From positions 1 through 41,502 of the forward strand of contig DVEB01000333.1 of the NCBI GenBank assembly GCA_015295905.1: DNA of 41,502 bases. Reading direction: 5' to 3'. A program made the position numbers and the translations under genes. The notes beneath the pieces were generated by a model that worked only from the letters and a program-made list of their open reading frames with translations, was not told the origin of the DNA and made no database searches. This DNA comes from Synechococcales cyanobacterium M55_K2018_004. GTDB lineage: Bacteria > Cyanobacteriota > Cyanobacteriia > Elainellales > Elainellaceae. Below, in pieces: positions 16,489 to 24,848 of the stretch; the stretch's first letter is position 1; every line of letters starts with the position of its first letter.

Positions 16489-19400
16489 GTGAAGCCCCCA
16501 ACTATGATCCAGCCATCTACCCGCCCACCCACTCCTGAAGAAGACGGCAATGTCACAGGCTTACGGTTGGCAGATATCCTCGGCCTCCCCCAGCCGTTGC
16601 AAACCCTAATGAACTGGATGTTGCGACGCAAAACCGTGACCGTTGCTGAGGCCGCTGCCCATTGCAATCAGAGCGAGTCTGAAATGGAAGCAATGCTCCA
16701 GCAATTGGTGGAGCGGCACTTCGTAAAGCAGGTGACGCTGGATGGGGCTGTTCGCTACGAGGTGCGGCTGGCACACAAATCAAACCGCCGGATGCCGAAG
16801 GACATCTGGAAGGTGCTCAACCTCCAGAATGAGGCGGCCAATGTCTTTATTTCCTACTCTCGCCGCAACAAGGAATTTGTGCGATCGCTTGCCTTCTCAT
16901 TGCAGAAGCGGGGACGGGAAGTGTGGGTCGATTGGGAGAGCATTCCCTTCGGCACCGACTGGTGGGAAGAGATCAAACAGGGCATCGAGCTAGCCGATTG
17001 CTTTATTTTCGTCATCAGCACTGCCTCAGTTAGCTCGGAGGTCTGTGCCCGTGAACTGGCCCACGCGCTGGCAAACCAGAAACGTATCCTACCCGTGGTG
17101 TATGAGGAAGTTCCTCCCCCGCAGGTGCCGCCGGAACTCAGCAAACTCAACTGGGTCTTTCTTCGCAGGCAAGATGACTTTGACCAGGGGTTTCGCAGCC
17201 TAATCCATGCACTGGACACCGACCTTGCCTACGTGCGGAACCACACTCGTTTGCTGGTGCGTGCCAACGAATGGAAGAATCAGCACGGTGACACTAGTTT
17301 GCTCCTGCGTGGCCGTGAACTGGCAGAAGCCCGCCGCTGGCTGAGCGAAGGGGAAGCCAAAGAACCGCGGCCCCACCAAGTTCAGAAGGAGTACATCTGG
17401 TCATCCTACAATGCAGAACTGGCAGCACAACAGGCCGAGTTGGACCAGCAGCGGCAGGGCATCCGGCGGCAACGGATCTGGCTGGGGCTGGTGGCAGCAG
17501 CGTCTAGTCTGGCGGTGGCGTTTGGCATTGGCTCCTATGTGCAATACCGTAGAGCAGTCGAGAGTCGAGCGATCGCTGAAGATTTGCGTGTCCTGGCAGA
17601 ACGAGAACGCCTGGGTGCTTTAACGGAAACGGCAGCAGCTTTGTTTCAGTCGGGGCAAATCTTTGAGTCCCTGCTCAAGAGTGTGAAGGCGGGGGTTGGC
17701 TTGCAGCAAGCAGCCGGGGCCAACGATGTCCCCGAACTGAGGGCAAGGGTGATCACGGCTCTACAGCAATCGATCTTCTGGGTGCGAGAGCGCAACCAAC
17801 TGGAGGACCACACGGGCATTGTCTGGGACACGGCCTTCAGCCCCGATGGCGTCAAGATCGCCTCTGCCAGCGCGGATGGCAGTGCCAAAATTTGGGGCAC
17901 CGATGGCACCCTGCTGACCACAGTGCGCGTCCCCAATGCCCAGGTACAGGGGGTAGTTTTCTCTCCAGACAGCCGTATTTTCGCCACGGCTGCAACGGAT
18001 GGCACAATTCGCCTATGGAACCTGGGTGGGACGGCCATTCGCACCATCCAACACCCAAGCGGCCCCGTCTATGCGATCGCCATTTCACCCGACGGTAGCA
18101 CCCTGGCCGCTGCCTACGAAGATGGTGCCGTTCGCCTGTGGCGGCGGGATGGCACCCTAGTCAGCACGCTGGATCGCCACATTGCCGCCGTGCGCGATGT
18201 CGTCTTTAGCCCCGATGGTGAACTGCTGGCCTCAGCCGCAGATGATGGCACGATTCGCCTCTGGCAGGCAGATGGCACATTTCTCAAAACCTTGCGAGGA
18301 CACACCGCCAAGGTGGCCAGTGTGCAGTTTAGCCCCGACGGGCAGTTTCTCGTCTCCGCTAGTTCCGACTATACGGTTCGCTTGTGGCAGCGGGATGGCA
18401 CTGCTGTTCGTATCATCAAAGCCCACGATTACGCAGTCTACGACGCCAGGTTTAGCCCTGATGGGCAGGTGATTGCCTCGGCAGGGTTGGACAAAACAAT
18501 TCGGTTGTGGCGACCGGATGGGACTCTGCTCAGCAGCTTAGAAGGGCACACTTCCCAAGTTCGTAGCCTGAGCTTCAGCCCTAATGGGCAACGGCTGGCC
18601 TCTGGTAGTGGCGATCGCACCATCAAACTCTGGCAATTGCACCGTCCCCTCGTTGAAACCTTACAGCAGCACCGTGCCCAGGTCTACGATGTAAGGTTCT
18701 CTGCCGATGGACAGACCGTGGCGACAGCCAGTGCCGACTTTGAGGTCAAACTCTGGCGGCGAGACGGCACCCCCCTGGCCGCCCGGCGCGGACACACTGC
18801 CCCGGTCTGGGCTGTCGCCTTTAGTCCTGATGGAAAACAGATCGCCGCTGCCAGTTCTGACCGCACGATTAAACTTTGGGACCACCATGGCAATTTATTG
18901 AACACGCTAGTGGGCCATGGTGCCCCGGTCAAGGATGTTGCCTTCAGCCCGGATGGCAAGCTGATCGCCTCTGCCAGCGAAGACCGCACAGTTAAGTTGT
19001 GGCAACGAGACGGGAGGCTACTCCACACCCTCCCTGGTCACGCTCAGGGTGTCCTCAGTGTCACCTTTAGCCCCAATAGTCAGACGCTGGTGAGTACTAG
19101 TTGGGACAATAGCGCCATGCTCTGGGATGTGCAAGGGCATTTGCTGCACACCTTGCAGGGGCATAGCGGTTGGGTCTACAGTGCGGCCTTTAGCCCCGAT
19201 GGTCAAACCATTGCCACGGCTAGCTTCGACAACACCGTGCGGCTCTGGCAACCCGATGGAACCTTGCTGCAAATTCTGGAGGGGCACCACGATGGCGTGG
19301 TTGCTGTGCGCTTCAGCACCCAGGGCAATATGATTGCCACAGGCAGCTTTGACCACACCATCAAGCTGTGGCGCCCCGATGGCAGACTGATTACGACACT

Positions 19401-19635
19401 GCGGGGACACTCCGGACGGGTCAACGCCGTTGAGTTTAGCCAGGATGGACACCTGCTGGCCACCGCCAGCGACGATCGCACAGTTCTGCTCTGGCACCTG
19501 GATCAGATGGATGACCTTGATCATCTGCTGACCCTGGGCTGTGACTGGCTACAGGACTATCTCAAGACCAACCGCCCCCTGCCACAGGGCGATCGCTCCC
19601 TCTGTCAGGACATTCCTCCCCCAGCAACACCCTAA
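16489..19635 (+). CDS. wHTH-TIR-TM-WD40 repeat protein
   Basis: A 1048-residue multidomain protein. Residues ~24-110 look like a winged helix; ~116-245 are a TIR domain (box 1 NVFISYSRRNKEFV, then WVDWESIPFGTDWWEEI, and Glu189 in SEVCAREL at the position of the catalytic Glu of NAD-cleaving TIRs). A charged segment leads to a membrane helix (331-352). From 441 to 1014 there are 14 WD40 repeats, each exactly 41 residues, ending in (I/V)(K/R)LW: enough for two seven-bladed propellers. TIR plus propeller architecture is typical of cyanobacterial signalling or cell-suicide proteins; the function is unproven. GTG start at 16489, ATG at 16504 equally possible. The element E starts 2 nt after the stop. 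Confidence 0.9.
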   Translation: MKPPTMIQPSTRPPTPEEDGNVTGLRLADILGLPQPLQTLMNWMLRRKTVTVAEAAAHCNQSESEMEAMLQQLVERHFVKQVTLDGAVRYEVRLAHKSNRRMPKDIWKVLNLQNEAANVFISYSRRNKEFVRSLAFSLQKRGREVWVDWESIPFGTDWWEEIKQGIELADCFIFVISTASVSSEVCARELAHALANQKRILPVVYEEVPPPQVPPELSKLNWVFLRRQDDFDQGFRSLIHALDTDLAYVRNHTRLLVRANEWKNQHGDTSLLLRGRELAEARRWLSEGEAKEPRPHQVQKEYIWSSYNAELAAQQAELDQQRQGIRRQRIWLGLVAAASSLAVAFGIGSYVQYRRAVESRAIAEDLRVLAERERLGALTETAAALFQSGQIFESLLKSVKAGVGLQQAAGANDVPELRARVITALQQSIFWVRERNQLEDHTGIVWDTAFSPDGVKIASASADGSAKIWGTDGTLLTTVRVPNAQVQGVVFSPDSRIFATAATDGTIRLWNLGGTAIRTIQHPSGPVYAIAISPDGSTLAAAYEDGAVRLWRRDGTLVSTLDRHIAAVRDVVFSPDGELLASAADDGTIRLWQADGTFLKTLRGHTAKVASVQFSPDGQFLVSASSDYTVRLWQRDGTAVRIIKAHDYAVYDARFSPDGQVIASAGLDKTIRLWRPDGTLLSSLEGHTSQVRSLSFSPNGQRLASGSGDRTIKLWQLHRPLVETLQQHRAQVYDVRFSADGQTVATASADFEVKLWRRDGTPLAARRGHTAPVWAVAFSPDGKQIAAASSDRTIKLWDHHGNLLNTLVGHGAPVKDVAFSPDGKLIASASEDRTVKLWQRDGRLLHTLPGHAQGVLSVTFSPNSQTLVSTSWDNSAMLWDVQGHLLHTLQGHSGWVYSAAFSPDGQTIATASFDNTVRLWQPDGTLLQILEGHHDGVVAVRFSTQGNMIATGSFDHTIKLWRPDGRLITTLRGHSGRVNAVEFSQDGHLLATASDDRTVLLWHLDQMDDLDHLLTLGCDWLQDYLKTNRPLPQGDRSLCQDIPPPATP

Positions 19636-19637
19636 AC

Positions 19638-19772
19638 AACGTCAGTTCGGATTAAGAGGGTTTTGGGGCACCGCGCCTGGCGCGGTGCCCCAAAACCCTT
19701 GCTGTTCTGTGCGCGGCGCGCACAGAACAGCAAGGGTTTCAGCGTGTAGCGCCATACCCCGAATTCACATTA
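19638..19772 (-). repeat. Double-hairpin element, copy E
   Basis: Inverted copy that fills the whole gap between the convergent TIR-WD40 and LOG genes. Right terminus AACGTCAGTTCGGATTAAG, hairpin 2 with perfect 20-bp arms (19658-19677, 19679-19698), hairpin 1 with perfect 20-bp arms (19696-19715, 19717-19736), and left terminus GAATTCACATTA. The TAA stop of the LOG gene (19770-19772) is inside the terminus. Between hairpin 1 and the left terminus the linker is replaced by AGCGTGTAGCGCCATA. Confidence 0.92.
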
Positions 19773-20837
19773 CTTATGCTCAGGATGGGCTGACGCTGGT
19801 GTGACAGTGCCCATGGTGTTAATCAGCCGAATCATTTTGTAGAGCCGTCCTAAGTCTCGTTGGTTAAACTCCAGCACCAACCGGGGCAGGTCAGAAATAT
19901 CGGGTTCATTCTCCTGCGGCAGAGCACGGCTCTTTTCAATGCGACCTTTGACGAGAATGTCGCTGAATTCTTCGTTCAAAAGCGCGACTTCTGCGTCGGA
20001 TAACTCGGAGTTGAGCCGAATTACCAGTTGGCTGCCTACATAGCGGGTGGAATGAAACACTCGATAGAAGCTAGCGATCGCCTCGCAGGCCACATCAATC
20101 CGGTCAGTAATGGTATAGATATTCAGGTCATCAGGACTGATCAGCCGTGCCTTCAGCAGATGGTCGAGGATGTATTTTTCCCAGCTTTGCCAGTAATCAC
20201 TCCCAGGAGGTTCAACCAAAACGAGGGGCATTACTTCTGCCTTGCCTGTCTGCATCAAGGTCAAACACTCGAAGGCTTCGTCTAAGGTGCCAAAGCCACC
20301 AGGAAACAGCGCCAAGGCGTCACTTTCACGCAGGAAGAACAATTTGCGAGTAAAGAAATATTTGAAGCGAATTAATTTGCGATCGCCCTCAATAAATGGG
20401 TTTGCCCCCTGCTCGAACGGCAACTGAATGTTGAGACCAAAAGACTTCTCAACCCCTGCGCCTTCGTTGCCGGCCTGCATAATACCGCCGCCCGCTCCGG
20501 TCATCACCATAAACCCCTGAGCGGTGACACAGCGAGCAAAGTCCACTGCCATGCGATACTCTGGGCTTTCGGGAGAAATGCGGGCAGACCCAAAAATCGA
20601 AATTTTGCGAATGTGACGATAGGGGTAGAAGATTTGAAAGGCTCGTCCTATATCTTGCAGAGAGTAGTTAAGAATCTTCCAGTCTAATCGGTCGGCCTCT
20701 CCTTGCGCCAATTGCACAATTGTTGCTAGAGCCTGTTGGATCAGTTCCCCGTGTTTCATGCGAGGCACATGATCCAGCAAGTCATTTACCTCGCTTCTGA
20801 GCAATTCCAGCGCCGGAAAAGAGGGGTCTACTACCAT
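19770..20837 (-). CDS. LOG-family Rossmann-fold protein
   Basis: A 355-residue protein with a central LOG (lysine decarboxylase-like) domain. The nucleotide-binding signatures are GAGGGIMQAGNEGA and PGGFGTLDEAFE (the PGGxGTxxE motif). True LOG enzymes are phosphoribohydrolases that release cytokinin bases from their monophosphates and are about 180-220 residues; here ~90-residue flanks on each side mark the longer TIGR00730-like cyanobacterial group, whose substrate is not settled. ATG at 20837. The stop codon lies in the end of element E, so the last residues (EHK) abut the repeat. Confidence 0.88.
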   Translation of the reverse strand: MVVDPSFPALELLRSEVNDLLDHVPRMKHGELIQQALATIVQLAQGEADRLDWKILNYSLQDIGRAFQIFYPYRHIRKISIFGSARISPESPEYRMAVDFARCVTAQGFMVMTGAGGGIMQAGNEGAGVEKSFGLNIQLPFEQGANPFIEGDRKLIRFKYFFTRKLFFLRESDALALFPGGFGTLDEAFECLTLMQTGKAEVMPLVLVEPPGSDYWQSWEKYILDHLLKARLISPDDLNIYTITDRIDVACEAIASFYRVFHSTRYVGSQLVIRLNSELSDAEVALLNEEFSDILVKGRIEKSRALPQENEPDISDLPRLVLEFNQRDLGRLYKMIRLINTMGTVTPASAHPEHK

Positions 20838-20927
20838 GAATATCTCAAAACTCGCAGGATACTATTCTATGCCAGCCACCCAAAAAGAAGGTAAAAAAAT
20901 GACGGTTTCGCCGCATCTATTCGGGTA

Positions 20928-21053
20928 GATGTTACGTTTGCCCTCGCCTTAAATCCTTCTCCCAGCTTGGGAGAGGGACTTTGAGAGGCTCGGCTCCCCT
21001 GCTCCCAACTTGGGAGCAGGGGCTGGAGGATGAGGACCTGCAAAGGTGGCATG
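20928..21053. repeat. Second-family double-hairpin element, copy 1
   Basis: About 126 bp, matching 37320-37444 along its length. It has two GGGAG-based hairpins (TCTCCC/GGGAGA and a perfect CCCTGCTCCCAA/TTGGGAGCAGGG) between degenerate terminal inverted repeats (GATGTTACGTTTGC and GCAAAGGTGGCATG). Confidence 0.85.
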
Positions 21054-21068
21054 CTCTCCAGCTACTTT

Positions 21069-21129
21069 TTATTGTGATTAGGTTATTGTGATTAGGACTA
21101 TTGCCAATTATTAAGACTATTGCCAATTA
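21069..21129. repeat. Two adjacent tandem duplications
   Basis: TTATTGTGATTAGG is present twice (21069-21096), followed directly by ACTATTGCCAATTA twice with a 5-nt spacer (21097-21129). Confidence 0.85.
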
Positions 21130-21373
21130 ATGGAGCCAGCCCTGCACACTTCATCTCTCAGTCGCTTTGGGGTTGTGTGGAGATATACCCTACCTTCACA
21201 CAAACGCAGGGCTTTTAGACTCTTCAACCAATGGTTCCTCTGGACATAACAGATTACTTTGCCTGCCTTCAGAACACCCGCCGTCGAACTCGCAGGCAAT
21301 TAGAGTTAGCCAAGTCCACACTCTCCCAAAAGCGAAAGACCAGCAGGTTAGAATTAGGACATTAGGACATAGA

Positions 21374-21441
21374 GAATTCAAGGTTTGGAGACACCGCACA
21401 GGGCACGGTGTCCCAAATTTCTCTTAACCCAAACTAACGTT
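21374..21441 (+). repeat. Decayed double-hairpin element, copy G
   Basis: Has GAATTC, a weakened hairpin 2 (AGGTTTGGAGACACCG with CGGTGTCCCAAATTT) and right terminus CTTAACCCAAACTAACGTT. Hairpin 1 is missing, so this looks like a deletion derivative. Confidence 0.65.
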
Positions 21442-21456
21442 CAATGAACATTCCTA

Positions 21457-21490
21457 TGGTTTGAGTGTGATTCTGGTTTGAGTGTGATTC
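21457..21490. repeat. Tandem duplication, 2 x 17 bp
   Basis: TGGTTTGAGTGTGATTC twice, no gap, 30 nt ahead of the DUF3007 start. Confidence 0.9.
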
Positions 21491-21519
21491 AGTTTTTTGC
21501 TGCATTGGGTCTAGTTTAG

Positions 21520-21837
21520 ATGCGACGGATTGATGTAATTGGGATTGGGGTTGGGATTTTTGCGGCAGGGGCGATCGCCTATTTTCTGTTCAAGGCTGCT
21601 GGCCTTGACGACATTAACGCTGGTATCTGGACCCAGGCCCTTCTGTTTGGTGGGCTAATGGGGTGGTTGTTGACCTACCTATTGCGTGCCTTTACCCAAA
21701 CCATGACCTATAATCAGCAACTTAAGGACTATGAGGACGCAGTTTTACAAAAGCGTCTGGAAGAAATGACGCCCGCAGAATTAGCAAAATTGCAAGCCGA
21801 AATTGAAGCCGAGCGTCAGGCTCAGAAGCAAGACTAA
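21520..21837 (+). CDS. DUF3007 family membrane protein
   Basis: A 105-residue protein with two membrane helices (about 5-26 and 38-60) and a charged coiled-coil-like C-terminus (LQAEIEAERQAQ). The text MTYNQQLKDYEDAVLQKRLEEMTPAELAKLQAEIEA is typical of DUF3007, found in cyanobacteria and plastids. Function not known to me; a thylakoid location is likely. ATG at 21520, no strong ribosome-binding site. trpA follows 142 nt later on the same strand. Confidence 0.85.
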   Translation: MRRIDVIGIGVGIFAAGAIAYFLFKAAGLDDINAGIWTQALLFGGLMGWLLTYLLRAFTQTMTYNQQLKDYEDAVLQKRLEEMTPAELAKLQAEIEAERQAQKQD

Positions 21838-21979
21838 CACGCAGATACTCACTGCCAAACGCTGGGTAAATTAGAGCGGTGCAAAATTTGGGTTAATCTA
21901 AAAGACTGTGATTCTATTGCTATTCTTCTCCCTCAGCAGTCATCACAGCGTTCACCCCCGTTTCCACTCTTCATCTCTC

Positions 21980-22777
21980 ATGGTTTCTGTTTCTGCTTGT
22001 ATGAAGTCCCTGCGCGATCGCGGGCAGTGTGCACTCATTCCATTTATCACTGCGGGCGATCCGGATCTTGAAACGACAGCCAAAGCCTTACAAATCCTTG
22101 ATCGCAACGGGGCAGACCTGATTGAACTGGGAGTTCCCTACTCTGACCCACTGGCAGATGGTCCCGTCATTCAGGCGGCAGCCACTCGCGCTCTCGCCAA
22201 AGGAACGAGTCTGGATGATGTGCTGAGTATGCTGCAACGGGTTAGCCCGACTATCAAAGCGCCGATCATTCTCTTCACCTACTACAATCCCATTCTGAAT
22301 CGGGGGATTGAGACGTTTTTGCAGGATATCTACACAGCAGGCGCACGCGGGCTGGTCGTACCCGATCTTCCCCTTGAAGAAGTCGAAGCACTGCTGCAAC
22401 CGGCTCGCTCGATTGGCATTGAAGTCACGCTGCTAGTCGCTCCCACTACACCCAAAGAACGGATTGCGGCGATCGCCACTCAAGCCGAGGGCTTCATCTA
22501 TCTGGTCAGCGTCACTGGGGTCACGGGGATGCGCACTGAGGTCGAAACTCGCGTCCAAGATTTGTTGATGGAACTCCGCAGTGTCACCGATAAGCCAATT
22601 GGCGTTGGCTTTGGCATCTCACAGCCGAGTCAAGCCCGTCAGGTTATGGAGTGGGGCGCGGATGCAGTGATTGTGGGCAGTGCTTTTGTCAAGCGCCTGG
22701 CGGAAGGCGAGCCCCACCAGGGACTAGAAGCCATCGAGTCCTTTTGTCGCGGGTTGAAGGCAGCGATCGCCGAATAA
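21980..22777 (+). CDS. trpA: Tryptophan synthase alpha chain
   Basis: A 265-residue TIM barrel that cleaves indole-3-glycerol phosphate to indole and glyceraldehyde-3-phosphate in the TrpAB complex. Catalytic Glu and Asp are in [28 protein letters not shown] and [10 protein letters not shown] and GFGISQPSQ are conserved. I start at ATG 21980 ([15 protein letters not shown]) as in homologues; the frame is open to a GTG at 21908. It is separate from other trp genes, as usual in cyanobacteria. Confidence 0.96.
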   Translation: MVSVSACMKSLRDRGQCALIPFITAGDPDLETTAKALQILDRNGADLIELGVPYSDPLADGPVIQAAATRALAKGTSLDDVLSMLQRVSPTIKAPIILFTYYNPILNRGIETFLQDIYTAGARGLVVPDLPLEEVEALLQPARSIGIEVTLLVAPTTPKERIAAIATQAEGFIYLVSVTGVTGMRTEVETRVQDLLMELRSVTDKPIGVGFGISQPSQARQVMEWGADAVIVGSAFVKRLAEGEPHQGLEAIESFCRGLKAAIAE

Positions 22778-22884
22778 TTTTTGGGGATGGGTGGCGATCG
22801 CCCCCCTGATTGTGCTACCTTAATAAAGGTGGAAATTTTCTTTAATCGCGCTCTGCTTACTTCAAGGCAGCGCTTTCCAGGCAA

Positions 22885-22957
22885 GGCTCAGTAGCTCAGT
22901 GGTTAGAGCAGGGGACTCATAAGCCCAAGGTCGCAGGTTCAAATCCCGCCTGAGCCA
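22885..22957 (+). tRNA. tRNA-Met (anticodon CAU)
   Basis: A 73-nt cloverleaf: acceptor GGCTCAG/CTGAGCC, D-arm TAGCTCAGTGGTTAGAGCA, anticodon loop CTCATAA giving CAU, and T-arm GCAGG TTCAAAT CCCGC. No encoded CCA. The missing initiator features favour elongator Met. The CAU of tRNA-Ile2 cannot be excluded by eye. The T stem has an A-C mismatch, and the first and last pairs of the anticodon stem look non-canonical. Confidence 0.88.
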
Positions 22958-23045
22958 TCAATAAAATGGAGACGGTGTAGGGCTTCTAGCGGTTTTTCTG
23001 GGTTCTTCTGGATAGACCACAGTAGACATCACGAGGCCTGAAGCC

Positions 23046-23115
23046 ACGTCAGTTCTGGCTAAGAGAGTTTTGGGATGCCACGCCGTGCGCAATGCCTCCT
23101 AGCCAGAACTGATGT
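23046..23115. repeat. Decayed single-hairpin relative, copy H
   Basis: Near-perfect 16-bp inverted termini (ACGTCAGTTCTGGCTA and TAGCCAGAACTGATGT) enclose a worn hairpin 2 (GAGAGTTTTGGGATGCCACG). Both ends look like the right terminus of the main family, with TTGAAT following as in copy B. Confidence 0.6.
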
Positions 23116-23274
23116 TGAATCACAACCCAATGGCCTGCAATGCCTTCAGTGGGGCGAGCTGCTATTGAGATAAAGCCCTTATCAGGTCGGCTCAACGAGC
23201 GATCGCTTTTCGACGATCGCTCCTCTTGAGTCATGCCCTACCCTATAGAAAATATCCCTCAACGCAAAAGCCCT

Positions 23275-23848
23275 ATGGTCACTACTGCCCAGCCTCAAAA
23301 AATGACCATCGAACAGTATCTTGAGTGGGAACCTCAACAAGAAGTTCGTTACGAATACGTCAATGGCGAAGTGTTTGCCATAACAGGGGACACAGTTCCC
23401 CATAACGATATCGCCCTCAACTTCTACAGAGCTTTATATCCCCATCTCCGCTCCAGAGGCTGTCGCAGTCGCCGATGTGAAATTACAGATCAGTAGCGCC
23501 AGCCCCTACTACTACCCCGATATCATCGTCAGTTGCGACCCGCGAGATCTCAACGCCCGTCAATTTATCCAGGCCCCCACTCTGATCATTGAAGTGCTTT
23601 CTCCTGGTACCGAGGTAAAAGACCGGGGTGAAAAGCTGGCCTACTACCGGACTCTCCCGTCCCTGCAAGAATACGTTCTGGTTGATTCAAGGCAAATCAG
23701 TGTTGAATGCTATCGTCGAGGCGAAGGTCGTATGTGGCTCTACTATCCCTATACATCGGGTGATCTGATCACCCTGGAAAGTATCGCATTCACCTGCCCG
23801 ATTGAAACCCTGTACGAGAATATCAGCTTTGACTCTGACATCACCTAG
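23275..23848 (+). pseudogene. Uma2-family nuclease gene, frameshifted
   Basis: Uma2 (DUF820) proteins are PD-(D/E)XK nuclease-like proteins that are abundant in cyanobacteria. The first half (MVTTAQPQKMTIEQYLEWE... to LRSRGCR near 23466) and the second half (ADVKLQISSASPYYYPDI..., PTLIIEVLSPGTEVKDRGEKLAYY) are in different frames. Homologues read RGCRVFVADVKLQ across the join, so about 5 bp have been lost near 23465-23475. The catalytic-type residues (PDI, IIEV) are all in the second half, which has its own ATG at 23477, but the N-terminal strands are gone. Probably inactive unless the break is a sequencing error. Confidence 0.8.
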
Positions 23849-24096
23849 TCTTTTCCCAATCGGTCGATCGCACTCGAATTTCCCGACGAAACTCGTGCAT
23901 GGCTTCCAACCTGGCACCCCTAACGCCTCAAATTCAGTGCTACATAGCAGCCCTATTTGATTTGTGAGATGAGTTGTGAAAGTCGCATAAGATCTCGCTG
24001 ATTAAGGGATTGAGAGGTGATGGGACACTTAAAAGTCCATCCGTCCTGTAGGAGTGCCCACTTTACAATAGAAGCATTAAACGCTGTTCGAATGCG

Positions 24097-24732
24097 ATGC
24101 CCACCGCTGTTACTGAAATTGTCAAATCCCTGAATCAGGCAGAGTCCCTGTTTGGCTTGCAGCGTGCCCTCTCCCCCGATTTTTTCCCAGAGTGGCAGTA
24201 CGACCTTCCCAGCCTCACTCCCGGCGAAGAAGCGGCCCTGGATCGCATCAAAACCAGCTACCTCTATAACAGCGCCGACGGCCCCTTAAGCGAGAGTACC
24301 ATCAATCTCCTCCTGGTATCTCCCCTGCTTTACCTCAGTGGCCTCTGCGACCCACCTTTTAAGTTGCGGGGAGAAGTTCCTGTCGAGATCCAGGTCGAAG
24401 ACGCCGGGCAAGTCTTGAGCGGTCGAATTGATGCCCTGGTGTTGCACGATCGCTTCTGGCTTGTACTCACCGAATCGAAACAGGCCAAGCTCTCCTTTTC
24501 CATGGCCATTCCTCAAGCCTTGACCTACATGATGGGTAGCCCTAATCAGACAGATCCCCTGTTTGGAGTCGTCACCAATGGCGATGGCTTCCTCTTCCTG
24601 AAACTGGTCAAACAGCCCCAGCCTATTTATGCCCTGTCCGATGATTTTTCTCTCTTTCGGCAGTCCCAGAACGAACTGTACCCAGTGCTCAAGATTTTTA
24701 AGCGGATTGGGCAACTGGTTAGTCAGCCTTAA
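24097..24732 (+). CDS. Orphan HsdR_N-like PD-(D/E)XK protein
   Basis: A 211-residue protein of the kind usually labelled restriction endonuclease subunit R in cyanobacteria. The nuclease signature GRIDALVLHDRFWLVLTESKQAK has the D-(x)n-ExK layout, preceded by LSESTINLLLVSPLLYLSG. No helicase or modification or specificity genes are beside it, so it is not part of a visible type I system; the family is widespread and solitary and may have another role. ATG at 24097. The full length looks intact. Confidence 0.75.
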   Translation: MPTAVTEIVKSLNQAESLFGLQRALSPDFFPEWQYDLPSLTPGEEAALDRIKTSYLYNSADGPLSESTINLLLVSPLLYLSGLCDPPFKLRGEVPVEIQVEDAGQVLSGRIDALVLHDRFWLVLTESKQAKLSFSMAIPQALTYMMGSPNQTDPLFGVVTNGDGFLFLKLVKQPQPIYALSDDFSLFRQSQNELYPVLKIFKRIGQLVSQP

Positions 24733-24773
24733 CCGGCTTTGAAACGATTGGAGTGATGATGCGATTCTTGATA

Positions 24774-24848
24774 ATGCAATTCTATTTTGTCCGTCATGGG
24801 GAGAGCGAAGCCAACACCCTGCACATTATTTCTAATCGGGATTTCTAA
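24774..24848 (+). pseudogene. 5' scrap of a histidine phosphatase (phosphoglycerate mutase) gene
   Basis: Reads MQFYFVRHGESEANTLHIIS then NRDF and a stop: the first 24 residues of a histidine-phosphatase protein with the RHGE catalytic motif. The rest is missing. The break coincides with an exact 13-bp tandem duplication (24828-24853). Confidence 0.75.

Larger units (their letters stand above)
20838..21519. other. 682-bp divergent intergenic region rich in repeats
   Basis: No gene. Contents in order: the second-family double-hairpin element (20928-21053); tandem 14-bp duplication at 21069-21096; near-tandem ACTATTGCCAATTA pair at 21097-21129; a decayed first-family element (21374-21441); and an exact 17-bp tandem duplication (21457-21490) ahead of the DUF3007 gene. 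Confidence 0.75.

Noticed and set aside
20867-21126. ORFs of about 60 codons containing LPSWEQGSRASQ text
   Set aside because: They translate the second-family hairpin repeat; similar peptides come from the copy at 37320 and are not real proteins.
24097-24732. Complete type I restriction-modification system
   Set aside because: Only a 211-residue HsdR_N-like protein is present; there is no helicase, methylase or specificity gene.
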